Shown piece by piece: positions 34,153-42,047 of a stretch of 64,000 bases of DNA. The notes below the pieces were generated by a model, which was not told the DNA's origin, searched no databases, and worked only from the letters and a program-made list of their open reading frames with translations. Position numbers and translations under genes: made by a program. How positions within the stretch are numbered: the first letter of the stretch is position 1; every line of letters starts with the position of its first letter. The stretch comes from Kribbella jiaozuonensis (lineage in GTDB: Bacteria; Actinomycetota; Actinomycetes; Propionibacteriales; Kribbellaceae): the NCBI RefSeq assembly GCF_005233875.1, contig NZ_SZPZ01000004.1, positions 992,001-1,056,000 of the forward strand, read 5' to 3'.

Positions 34153-35175
34153 TCAACGATAGACAGCGACGAACTTGCGGAACGCCTCCGGATTGCTGAG
34201 TACGTCGGTGTTGTCCGCGAACTGGTCGATCGACCCGATCAATCCGCAGCGCGCCACCGCCTCGTCGGTCACGGTCGCCAGACACGCGTGCACGAAGCGA
34301 CCGGCGTCGATCACCTGAGCGGGTCGCGTGAAGTACGGCCGCGGCGCCGGGTCGATCTCCTCGGTGATGCCGAGCGCGTTGTGTCTGCGCGCCACCAACT
34401 CGTACGCCGTGACGAGTGCCTGCTCGCGCTCCTCGAACCGAGCGGCTGCCGTCGCGTCGGCGAGCGCCTGGTCCAGACCGTCGGCGTGGTCGAGACGGGC
34501 GAACGCCGTACCCAGCCATTTCGTGTACGGCGCATAGGTCCGCGACTGCAGCAGCGCCAGGCGCATCACGTCGCGCACCAGGCGAGCAGTGACCACCCGC
34601 GAACCGAGCTCGTCTCCGACCTCGTAGGTGCGCTGGACGAACGCCTCCTCCTGCGCGATCCGCGACCACTGGCAGGCCAGCAACCACCGCCAGATCTGGT
34701 CCGGATACCAGGCGAGCGCATCACGTACGGCGGCCAGCCGCCCGTCGTCGGCGTACACCTCACCAGCCACGACACCCAGCAACTGCTGCTGCGGCGTCGT
34801 CAACCAGTCGGTGAGCCCGATGCCCTCCGACGCATCGAACCCCAGGTGCCCGCGCAACCAGTCCCCCAACGTCGCAACCGTGACGTGGTGCACCGGCTCC
34901 TGCGTGTCCCAGCCGAAGCGGACCGTGTGCCCGGCGTACTCCTCCGGCATCCCGTCGTCGACGGCCTTCCGCACCCGCTCGACCTCACCCACATCGACAA
35001 GCACCACGACCCGCGGACCCCACCCGTGGTCCGTCGAACGCTCGGTGTCGTACCCGAGCACATCCGATCCCCAGCCGAGCAATCCCGCCGCATGCCCGAC
35101 GTCTCCCACGAGAGGTGCGATCACGTCAGCGTGAAACCCGGCCCCGATCTCACCCGCACTCCGGAACTCCGTCAT
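34153..35175 (-). CDS. DUF4037 protein (nucleotidyltransferase-like)
   Basis: 340 residues. The N-terminal part has LLGWGSDVLGYDTERSTDHG and then GPRVVVLVD, the GS-x10-DH-D arrangement of the minimal nucleotidyltransferase fold, and the rest is helical with WYPDQIWRWLLACQWSRIAQEE typical of DUF4037. Biochemical function is not established. The ATG overlaps the methyltransferase stop (ATGA), and the enolase-superfamily gene follows after three bases. The upstream open extension is a shadow of the methyltransferase gene. Confidence 0.75.
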   Translation of the reverse strand: MTEFRSAGEIGAGFHADVIAPLVGDVGHAAGLLGWGSDVLGYDTERSTDHGWGPRVVVLVDVGEVERVRKAVDDGMPEEYAGHTVRFGWDTQEPVHHVTVATLGDWLRGHLGFDASEGIGLTDWLTTPQQQLLGVVAGEVYADDGRLAAVRDALAWYPDQIWRWLLACQWSRIAQEEAFVQRTYEVGDELGSRVVTARLVRDVMRLALLQSRTYAPYTKWLGTAFARLDHADGLDQALADATAAARFEEREQALVTAYELVARRHNALGITEEIDPAPRPYFTRPAQVIDAGRFVHACLATVTDEAVARCGLIGSIDQFADNTDVLSNPEAFRKFVAVYR

Positions 35176-35825
35176 GCCGCCTCCCCTCGCCGCAGCACGG
35201 CCCACAAACCCCAGCCCGCATGAGACATCACTGCAGACCAGTCCGCTCCCGAGTCCTTCTCCAGTGCGCCCAGCACAGTCTCGATCGGCACGTGGTGCGG
35301 AGCGTCCTCACCGAGCGCGTTGGACCACACGACCACACCATCCGGCGTCAGCGTCCGCACAACCTCATCAGCAAACAGCGGTACGTCGGCCAGCACGACC
35401 GCCTGAGCTGATGCGTCTCCGGCGGGCAGCTGCGACGCATCACCCAGAACACGCCACGGAGCAGGTGATCGGCTGAGCATCGCCCAGGTCAGATCGAGGC
35501 TGACCACCTTCGGCCAGACCTCCTGGATGAGTGCGGAGAGCAGTCCGGTCCCGCAGCCGACCTCCAAGCACAAGCCGGCCGGCCACGGCCCACCACGCTG
35601 CAGAGCGTCGGTCAGCGGGACAGAGCGGTAACCACCGCGGTCACCGTCCCAGACCGGAGCCAGCTCGGTGTAGCGCCGTACGACCTCGTCGGCCTGCTCG
35701 TGCGACCACGTGCTGGGGTGCTCGGCGAGCTCCCGCGAGGTCCGCTGACTGGCCGCTGCTTCGGGTCGGACAGGCTTCCCGGGGTCCGCCGGTACGACCT
35801 GTGGGAGTTCCGTGATCTGACCCAC
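35172..35825 (-). CDS. Class I SAM-dependent methyltransferase
   Basis: 217 residues from GTG 35825, which has GAAAGG seven bases upstream; in-frame codons further upstream lack such a site. LCLEVGCGTGLLSALI is the SAM-binding motif I, VVSLDLTWAML the acidic strand 2 end, and VLADVPLF the motif IV region. A preceding helix has RYTELAPVWDGDRGGYRSVP. The acceptor is unknown. First gene of the operon with DUF4037 and the enolase-superfamily enzyme, divergent from the HAD gene 43 bases away. Confidence 0.8.
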   Translation of the reverse strand: MGQITELPQVVPADPGKPVRPEAAASQRTSRELAEHPSTWSHEQADEVVRRYTELAPVWDGDRGGYRSVPLTDALQRGGPWPAGLCLEVGCGTGLLSALIQEVWPKVVSLDLTWAMLSRSPAPWRVLGDASQLPAGDASAQAVVLADVPLFADEVVRTLTPDGVVVWSNALGEDAPHHVPIETVLGALEKDSGADWSAVMSHAGWGLWAVLRRGEAA

Positions 35826-35855
35826 TACGTCACCTTTCCGGTCTGAGGGCCCGTC

Positions 35856-35861
35856 TACAGT
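35856..35861 (+). promoter_or_regulatory. -10 element for leaderless HAD gene
   Basis: TACAGT lies seven bases before the GTG of the HAD gene, the spacing expected when transcription starts at or next to the start codon. No convincing -35 element is seen 17-18 bases upstream, so the promoter call rests on the -10 hexamer and the absence of a ribosome-binding site. Confidence 0.45.
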
Positions 35862-35868
35862 TACCCCG

Positions 35869-36504
35869 GTGAAGGCTTCGCATGTGGTGTGGGACTGGAA
35901 CGGGACGCTACTCAATGACAATCACGCAGTGCTGGCTGCGGTCAACGAGGTTTGTGTCGGGTTCGGCCGACCGGAGCTCACGTGGAGCGGCTGGCAGGCG
36001 GCGTACGCGCGACCGATGCGGGTCTCGTACGAGCAGATCCTGCAGCGCACACTCGACGAGGAGGAGTGGGCGCGGGTCGACAAGCTCTACCACGAGCGGT
36101 ACGACGCGCTCCTGCACACGTGCGAGCTCGCCACCGGCACCATCGACGTACTGCGGGAGTGGACCGGCACCCAGTCGTTGCTGTCGATGTGGTTCCACGC
36201 GCGGCTGACGCCCACGGTCGAGAAGTACGGCCTGACGTCGTACTTCACCCGCGTCGACGGCCTGCCCGGTGACGTCGGCGGCGGTTCGAAGGCCGACAGC
36301 CTCGTCCGCCACCTCGAAGTGCAGCAGCTCGACCCGGCGGACGTCGTACTGATCGGCGACGTCGTCGACGACGCAGACGCAGCCCGAGCCGCCGGCACAC
36401 ACTGCGTGCTCGTCTCGACCGGCGCGATGACCCGCGAGTCACTGGAAGCCACCGGCGTACCGGTCACTGCGTCGATCGCGGAAGCGCTCCGTCAGGTCCG
36501 CTGA
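35869..36504 (+). CDS. HAD-superfamily hydrolase with DWNGT motif I
   Basis: 211 residues. Motif I reads VVWDWNGTLLND: the nucleophile Asp9 is present, but the acid/base position (residue 11) is Asn instead of Asp. Motif II is the serine in QSLLSMWF, a lysine in GGGSKADSLV serves as motif III, and IGDVVDDADAARAAG is motif IV. A helical cap lies between residues 15 and 85. The fold suggests a phosphatase or mutase for small phosphoesters, but the Asn substitution would slow hydrolysis of the phospho-enzyme. The GTG is preceded by TACAGT only, so a leaderless message is likely. Confidence 0.8.
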   Translation: MKASHVVWDWNGTLLNDNHAVLAAVNEVCVGFGRPELTWSGWQAAYARPMRVSYEQILQRTLDEEEWARVDKLYHERYDALLHTCELATGTIDVLREWTGTQSLLSMWFHARLTPTVEKYGLTSYFTRVDGLPGDVGGGSKADSLVRHLEVQQLDPADVVLIGDVVDDADAARAAGTHCVLVSTGAMTRESLEATGVPVTASIAEALRQVR

Positions 36505-36538
36505 ACGAACTCGGGCAGATTGCCTTCGGGCGCGGGTC

Positions 36539-36961
36539 CTACTCGCCGATCTTCTTCGAGCGCAGGATGATCTTGGTGTCGGGAGTTGCGTGAGTGCCGC
36601 CGGCGGGTTGTTGGGAGACGACGACCCAGTTGCGGTCGTTGATCAGCAGGCGGCCCTGGCCGGTGGCGTCTTCTTCGGTGAGGAAGTAGAAGCCGGCGGC
36701 CTGCATGGTGTCCTGGGCCAGCTGATGGTTGAGGCCGACGACGTTCGGCACGACGCCCGCCTGTGCGGACGGGCGTGCAGCTGAAGGTGGCGGCGCGCTG
36801 GTTGCCGGGACGGTCGACGTCTGGGTGGCGGTCACCGTGGTCGTGGCGGTCACCGTGGGCTGGGCTCCGGCCGCGCCGACGCCTCCGCACGCTGTCAGCA
36901 ACACCAGCGAGCCGAGAGCAATCACGAACCATCCCGGGGCCACCGAATACCAATACCCCAT
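36539..36961 (-). CDS. PASTA-domain lipoprotein
   Basis: 140 residues. A signal peptide ends in the lipobox LTAC (Cys about residue 25), followed by a threonine/proline-rich linker (VTATTTVTATQTSTVP). A single PASTA-like domain, VVPNVVGLNHQLAQDTMQAAGF ending in QQPAGGTHATPDTKIILR, occupies the C-terminal half. PASTA domains bind peptidoglycan fragments or beta-lactams and usually belong to kinases or penicillin-binding proteins; here it is a stand-alone surface lipoprotein. It is divergent from the nagA gene and convergent with the HAD gene. Confidence 0.8.
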   Translation of the reverse strand: MGYWYSVAPGWFVIALGSLVLLTACGGVGAAGAQPTVTATTTVTATQTSTVPATSAPPPSAARPSAQAGVVPNVVGLNHQLAQDTMQAAGFYFLTEEDATGQGRLLINDRNWVVVSQQPAGGTHATPDTKIILRSKKIGE

Positions 36962-36998
36962 TCGCCAAACGACCTAACAAGCTGTAGTTGTTTCACCT

Positions 36999-38183
36999 AT
37001 GACTCAGGTTCTGGAAGGTCGTACGGCGGACGGCCGCGGCGTACGGGTGCGGTACTCCGCCGACGGTATCGAGGAGATCACCGACGACCCGAGTGCTCCC
37101 GACCTACTGCTGCTCCCGGGCCTGATCGACATCCAGCTCAACGGGTATGCCGGGTTGGATGTCAACGATCCTGCACGCCCGGCGAGCGAACTGTCCGACC
37201 TCGTGCGCGTCCTGTGGCAGCAGGGGGTCACGACGGTCTACCCGACGATCATCTCCGCTGACGACGCGACCACAACCGCCCTCGTCACCCTCGCCGCCGC
37301 CGCTCGCGCGTCCGACTCGATGGTCGCGTACGGCGTACCCGGTCTGCATCTCGAGGGTCCGTACATCTCGAGTGCCGAGGGCGCCCGCGGCGCACACGAC
37401 CCGGCCGTCGTCCGCGACCCGGACCCCGACGAATTCGACCGCTGGCAGAAGGCCGCAGCCGGCGCCATCGCCATCCTGACTCTGGCTCCCGAACGCACAG
37501 GCGCCCTCGAACTCACCCGCCACCTCGCGGGGCCGCAGCACGCCCCGCGAGCGGAGGCGGCAGGCGGTCGCAGTGTGGTGGTGTCGGTTGGGCACTCGCT
37601 TGCTTCGGCGGAGGAGGTTCACGCGTTTGCTGCCGCAGGCGGGCGGATGTCGACGCACCTCGGAAACGCCTTGCCGAAGCAGCTCGACCGGCACGACAAC
37701 CCGATCTGGCCACAGCTGGTCGAGGACACGCTGACCGCGGGGCTGATTGCCGACGGCCACCACCTGCCCGTCGACACCTTCGCCGCGTTCGTGCGGGCCA
37801 AGGGCGCGACCCGCTGCGTTCTCACCAGCGACGCCGCCGCCCTCGCCGGTTGCGCCCCCGGCGACTACAAGACCGCGGTCGGCGGCGCAGTCACCGTCGG
37901 CTCCGACGGCAGCCTCCGCCTGCAAGGTACGCCGTACCTGGCCGGCAGCGGAGCCTCGCTCCTCGACTGCCTCCGCTGGTCCACCGGCCCCGGCGGCCTT
38001 CCCCTCGACACTGCCGTCACGATGGCGACCACCACCCCTGCCAACCTCCTCGGCCTGACCGACCGCGGCCGCCTCGAAGTAGGCGCCCGCGCCGACCTCA
38101 TCCAGCTCACCCGCACCCCGGACGGCGGCATCGGCGACCTCGTCACGGTCGTCGTCAACGGCGTGACGCAGAACCAGGTTTGA
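36999..38183 (+). CDS. nagA: N-acetylglucosamine-6-phosphate deacetylase
   Basis: 394 residues, amidohydrolase fold. LPGLIDIQLNGYAGLDVND opens the barrel; GLHLEGPYIS holds the metal-binding glutamate, VSVGHS and STHLGNALP the metal-binding histidines, IADGHHLP the substrate-binding histidine and LTSDA the catalytic Asp. NagA removes acetate from GlcNAc-6-phosphate in chitin and peptidoglycan recycling. Family members usually show THLFNAM where this has THLGNAL, a modest departure at the substrate loop. A hairpin lies just after the stop. No nagB is adjacent. Confidence 0.86.
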   Translation: MTQVLEGRTADGRGVRVRYSADGIEEITDDPSAPDLLLLPGLIDIQLNGYAGLDVNDPARPASELSDLVRVLWQQGVTTVYPTIISADDATTTALVTLAAAARASDSMVAYGVPGLHLEGPYISSAEGARGAHDPAVVRDPDPDEFDRWQKAAAGAIAILTLAPERTGALELTRHLAGPQHAPRAEAAGGRSVVVSVGHSLASAEEVHAFAAAGGRMSTHLGNALPKQLDRHDNPIWPQLVEDTLTAGLIADGHHLPVDTFAAFVRAKGATRCVLTSDAAALAGCAPGDYKTAVGGAVTVGSDGSLRLQGTPYLAGSGASLLDCLRWSTGPGGLPLDTAVTMATTTPANLLGLTDRGRLEVGARADLIQLTRTPDGGIGDLVTVVVNGVTQNQV

Positions 38184-38197
38184 TCAGACCTCACGAT

Positions 38198-38276
38198 CTG
38201 TTGCCTGCAGCAACAGTCAGGTGCTCAATCGTGCCGCTTGCAAGTACCGGCAAAACAGGGTCCGATGCTTGCCGGT
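38198..38276. repeat. Two inverted repeats between nagA and the ABC ATPase gene
   Basis: CTGTTGC-N5-GCAACAG (38198-38216) follows the nagA stop by 14 bases and can form a seven-pair hairpin without a T-tract. ACCGGCAA-N15-TTGCCGGT (38246-38276) lies upstream of the ATPase gene and ends 26 bases before its start. The first may be a terminator, the second a regulator-binding site; neither matches a consensus I can name with confidence. Confidence 0.45.
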
Positions 38277-38302
38277 GAACCTGGTCTTCCCGTATAAGAA
38301 GC

Positions 38303-39580
38303 GTGATGACAGCGATCCGGCTCGACGGGGTGTCCAAGGTGTTCGAGGGGGAACACCTGGCTGTTGACGAGCTGTCCCTGGACGTGGCCGACGGCGAGTT
38401 CATGGTGCTGCTCGGACCGTCCGGCTGCGGGAAGACGACGCTGCTGCGGATGATCGCCGGGCTCGAGCGGGTGACGGCCGGCGAGGTGTGGTTCGGCCGG
38501 ACGAACGGGACGCGGCTGCCGCCGAAGGACCGCCAGGTGGCGATGGTGTTCCAGACCGGCGCCCTGTACCCGAACCGGACCGTCCGCGAGAACATCATGT
38601 TCCCGCTCCAGATCGCAGGGCAGGACGACCACGACGCGAGTTCGACCGCCGCAGGCCTGGCGCAGATCCTCAGCATCGGCTCGGTGCTCGACCGGATGCC
38701 GCGGACGCTCTCCGGCGGGCAACGGCAGCGCGTCGCGATCGGGCGGGCGCTCGTACGCCGTCCGAACGTGTTCCTGCTGGACGAGCCGCTGTCGAACCTC
38801 GACGCCACGATGCGGACCGAGCTGCGCCAGGAGATCGGCGCGATGACCCGGGACCTCAACGTCACCACGCTGTACGTGACCCACGACCAGGTCGAGGCGC
38901 TCACGCTGGCCGACCGGATCGCGGTGATGCGCGACGGCCGGATCGAGGACGTGGGTACGCCGGCGCAGGTCTACAACGACCCGGCGACCGCGTTCGTCGC
39001 CGGGTTCCTCGGCGCGCCCAGGATCAACCTGCTGTCCGCGACCGTCCGCGTCACCGCACACCATCGGGTGGCGCTCGACTTCGGAGCCCAGTCCATCGGT
39101 CTCGACCCAAGCGATCGCCGCTCGCTGATCCTGCGACATCACGACGGCGTCCAGGTCATCGTCGGCGCGCGCTCGAACGCCTTCCGGGTGATCACCAACG
39201 AGGACGTCGCGAACCAGTTGACCGGGACGTTGCGCGCGTTCGAGTTCCACGGGCAGCAGTCGATCGCGTTCGTCGAGTGCGGGATCGAGGCCGTCAATCC
39301 CGACCAGGTCGGCCAGCCGAGGCCGATGCACGCTGTTTCACCGCAGGACATGATGGCTCCGGCCTCGTTGCTGACCAGGGTCCTCTCCCGCATCCGATCC
39401 GGCCGCACGACCGCTCCGGCTGAACTACCGCCGCCCACGCATCGCCGGGCCGACCTGGTCATCGAACTTCCCGCCGACGCGGACCTCAGACGCGGCTCCC
39501 GCATCCACCTGGCCATGGACACGACCCGGATCCACATCTTCGACCAGACCGGCTGCCGGGTGGACCGCATCACCCGCTAG
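38303..39580 (+). CDS. MalK/UgpC-type ABC transporter ATPase
   Basis: 425 residues. Walker A GPSGCGKTTLLRMIAGL, Q-loop AMVFQTGALYPN, signature LSGGQRQRVAIGRAL, Walker B NVFLLDEPLSNLD and switch VTHDQVEALTL are all intact. The region after about residue 235 forms the MalK-type C-terminal OB domain and is longer than usual, with a basic/proline-rich insert near residues 360-380. Such ATPases energise carbohydrate uptake and can serve several permeases (MsmK-like). No permease or binding protein gene is adjacent. Start GTG 38303 or ATG 38306. Confidence 0.87.
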   Translation: MMTAIRLDGVSKVFEGEHLAVDELSLDVADGEFMVLLGPSGCGKTTLLRMIAGLERVTAGEVWFGRTNGTRLPPKDRQVAMVFQTGALYPNRTVRENIMFPLQIAGQDDHDASSTAAGLAQILSIGSVLDRMPRTLSGGQRQRVAIGRALVRRPNVFLLDEPLSNLDATMRTELRQEIGAMTRDLNVTTLYVTHDQVEALTLADRIAVMRDGRIEDVGTPAQVYNDPATAFVAGFLGAPRINLLSATVRVTAHHRVALDFGAQSIGLDPSDRRSLILRHHDGVQVIVGARSNAFRVITNEDVANQLTGTLRAFEFHGQQSIAFVECGIEAVNPDQVGQPRPMHAVSPQDMMAPASLLTRVLSRIRSGRTTAPAELPPPTHRRADLVIELPADADLRRGSRIHLAMDTTRIHIFDQTGCRVDRITR

Positions 39581-40884
39581 CTGGTCACGACCGCTCCGCC
39601 GGCTATCACCAGGTGCGGCTGTTCGAGTACGGCGATGTTGTCGAGCGGGCTCTCATCTACGACGATGGCGTCGGACGCGTACCCGCGCGCCAGTCGCCCG
39701 ACCGACGACCCGAGGCCGAGCAGTCGCGCAGCGCTTGTCGTCGCCGCGCGGATCGCGTCGAGGGCGCTCAGACCGGCCTCGTGCAGGAGGCGTACTTCGC
39801 CGCCGATCGGGTCGACGTCCAGACCGAACGAGTCCGTGCCCGCCACCACGGTCACGCCGAGCTCGGCGGCCCGGCGTACGGCGGCCTGGAGGACCGGGAA
39901 GAACTCCTCGCCGCGCTGCTTCAGGATCGGGTTCGTCGAGTCCCGCATCCCGCCGATCGCGGACATCGTCGGGGTGAAATGCGTGCCCTGGCGAGCCATT
40001 CGCTCCAGCGTCCGCTCCCCCACGAACACGCCGTGCTCGAGCGTCTTGATCCCGGCCCGAACTGCATCATCGATCGCCTTCTCGCTGTAGCTGTGGCACA
40101 TCACGCCGACACCACGCTTGCGCGCCTCGGTGACGATCGCACGGACCTGCTCGTAGTCGTACACCTGAACCAGCGGATCCTGCTCGGGTACGCCGGCCCG
40201 CTCGTTCACCCGCGTCTTGACCCAGTCGACGCCGCGATCCAGGTTGACCGACGTCAGGTACCGCAACGCCTCCGGCGTACGAACCCCACCCGCCAACGGA
40301 GCCAGCGCCGGGTCGCCGAGGATCGTGTTGCCGAGATCCGGGGTGACGAAAGTACCCGACGCCTTCATCCGCGGTACGACGCCCGGTGCCCACGGCTTCA
40401 GCGCGCGGAGCCCGATGTCCTGGTAGAAGTCCGACGTACCGCTGCGGACGGTTGTTGCCCCACGCACCAAAGCCGCATGAGCATCGGCGACCGCGTTCTC
40501 GTGCACATGTACGTCGACCAGACCGGGCAGCACCCATCGTCCCTCGACGTCAATGACGCGACCGTTGGCCTGGGCAACTGCTTTGCGAGTCTGCGAACGG
40601 TTGCCAACGGCCACCACCCGACCGCCCGCGAGCACGACGACGGCGTCCTCGATGACCCGCCCGCTGAGCGGGTCGAGCACCGTACCGTTCTCGATCACGA
40701 CGGGAGGTGGCACGGGCGCTCGACCGCCGGGACCATTGGCGCTCGCTCGACTTCCTGCTGCCTGGGCGGGTTGGCCGACGGCCGCCAGTCCGGCGCCGGC
40801 GAGTGCGATCGCCCCGCCGATCACACCCCGTCGGCTGATCGAGCTCGGCAGCGGCTCGAGCTCGTCATCATGGTCACGGCACAT
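39577..40884 (-). CDS. Tat-exported amidohydrolase
   Basis: 435 residues. The N-terminus has a twin-arginine signal, SISRRGVIGGAIALAGAGLA, then AQAA. The metal-dependent barrel shows VLPGLVDVHVHENAVADAHA (HxH ligands), VDWVKTRV with the lysine, MCHSYSEKAID and LEHGVFVG with histidines, and VVAGTDSFG with the Asp. It resembles imidazolonepropionase/prolidase-type amidohydrolases. With its cytoplasmic paralogue and an MFS carrier it forms one operon, starting 11 bases before the end of the paralogue gene. The substrate is unknown; a peptide-like or cyclic amide is plausible. The stop overlaps that of the convergent ATPase gene. Confidence 0.82.
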   Translation of the reverse strand: MCRDHDDELEPLPSSISRRGVIGGAIALAGAGLAAVGQPAQAAGSRASANGPGGRAPVPPPVVIENGTVLDPLSGRVIEDAVVVLAGGRVVAVGNRSQTRKAVAQANGRVIDVEGRWVLPGLVDVHVHENAVADAHAALVRGATTVRSGTSDFYQDIGLRALKPWAPGVVPRMKASGTFVTPDLGNTILGDPALAPLAGGVRTPEALRYLTSVNLDRGVDWVKTRVNERAGVPEQDPLVQVYDYEQVRAIVTEARKRGVGVMCHSYSEKAIDDAVRAGIKTLEHGVFVGERTLERMARQGTHFTPTMSAIGGMRDSTNPILKQRGEEFFPVLQAAVRRAAELGVTVVAGTDSFGLDVDPIGGEVRLLHEAGLSALDAIRAATTSAARLLGLGSSVGRLARGYASDAIVVDESPLDNIAVLEQPHLVIAGGAVVTS

Positions 40885-42046
40885 CGGTGTTCTCCTTGTC
40901 CAGGGTGTTCTTGACGATCCGGCCGCCTTGCATGATCAGGCGCAGCCGTCGCTCGGGGTCCGTCAGTACGGCGATGTCCTCGAGCGGATTGCCGTCCACG
41001 ACCAGCAGATCGGCCCAGGCCCCGTCCCGGATCTCACCGACCTGCCCGACCAGACCAGCGATCTCCGCACCGACGACTGTTGCCGACCGCAAAATGTCCG
41101 CAGGCTTCTGTACTTCGGCCCGCAGCGTGAACTCGTCGAGCTGATGAGCGTGCAAGGCGCCATGCAGATCAGTCCCGTAGCCAAGAGCAACTCCGGCACG
41201 ATCCGCGAGCTCCAAGGCCTGCAGACCAAGCTCGAGAATGTTGTCGAGCTTCCCCTTGCCCTCGGGCGACAGATGCTCGGCCCCGCTACGCCGAAGCGCG
41301 TCGAACGTCGCCAGCGTCGGCACGAGGAACGCATCTCGCTCCAGGAACAACGAGACGCTCTCCTCGTCGATCAGATTCCCGTGCTCGATGGTACGAACGC
41401 CGTACCGCAGCGCACGATTCACCGACGCGGCCGAGTACGCGTGCCCGGCGACGTACCCGTGCCCGAAGCCTGCCTCCTCGACGGCGGCCCGGATCTCCTC
41501 CTCGGAGTACGCCAGCGCGTCCAGGGCCATTGACGAGACCACGCCGCCGCTCAGCGTGAGCTTGATGTGGTGCGCGCCCTGGGCCATCTGCTCGCGGATC
41601 GCGCGGCGCAGCTCGACAGGTCCGTCGCAGATGCGGGTGAGCACGTGTCCCCCGGTCGGGGCGAGGATCGGGCCGCCGTACAGCAGCCGCGGCCCTTCGA
41701 TCAGACCTTCCCGCAGCGCCCGCGCGAGCCCAGCGTCGGCTCCGCCCAGATCGCGTACGGTCGTGAAGCCCCGCAGCAGCATGTCCTTCAGGATCTGCGT
41801 GGATCGGACCGTCGCGTACGACGCCGGCCAGGAGGTCAGCTCGGCGAAACTCTCGCTGGCCTGGGTGACGTGGACGTGCGAGTCGATCAGACCCGGCATC
41901 AGGGTCCGCCCGTGCAGATCGATCACCTGAGCAGTTGCTTCAAGGTCTCTGGTGATCCGACCGTTGCGGATGGCAACTGTCTGGTCCTCTACCAGCTGTC
42001 CGTTCCGGACGTCGAGGACCGTTGCATTCACGAAGGTGGTGTCCAT
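40874..42046 (-). CDS. Cytoplasmic amidohydrolase, paralogue of the Tat-exported one
   Basis: 390 residues. LMPGLIDSHVHVTQASESFA holds the HxH ligands, HHIKLTLSGGVVSS the lysine region, AGHAYSAASVNRA and IEHGNLIDEES two histidines, and LGYGTDLHG the Asp. The pattern is of the Xaa-Pro dipeptidase/imidazolonepropionase-like branch of amidohydrolases. No signal peptide is present. It starts one base after the MFS stop and overlaps the next gene by 11 bases, so transport, cytoplasmic hydrolysis and exported hydrolysis may serve one compound. ATG 42046 was chosen for its tight spacing to the MFS stop; the 12-codon upstream extension is unlikely. Confidence 0.82.
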   Translation of the reverse strand: MDTTFVNATVLDVRNGQLVEDQTVAIRNGRITRDLEATAQVIDLHGRTLMPGLIDSHVHVTQASESFAELTSWPASYATVRSTQILKDMLLRGFTTVRDLGGADAGLARALREGLIEGPRLLYGGPILAPTGGHVLTRICDGPVELRRAIREQMAQGAHHIKLTLSGGVVSSMALDALAYSEEEIRAAVEEAGFGHGYVAGHAYSAASVNRALRYGVRTIEHGNLIDEESVSLFLERDAFLVPTLATFDALRRSGAEHLSPEGKGKLDNILELGLQALELADRAGVALGYGTDLHGALHAHQLDEFTLRAEVQKPADILRSATVVGAEIAGLVGQVGEIRDGAWADLLVVDGNPLEDIAVLTDPERRLRLIMQGGRIVKNTLDKENTDVP

Positions 42047-42047
42047 G

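Noticed and set aside
33301..35223. Plus-strand 640-codon frame across the DUF4037 and enolase genes
   Set aside because: Shadow; valine/arginine/glutamate-rich without motifs.
38198..38216. Intrinsic terminator of nagA
   Set aside because: The hairpin is sound but no T-tract follows, so it is reported only as an inverted repeat.
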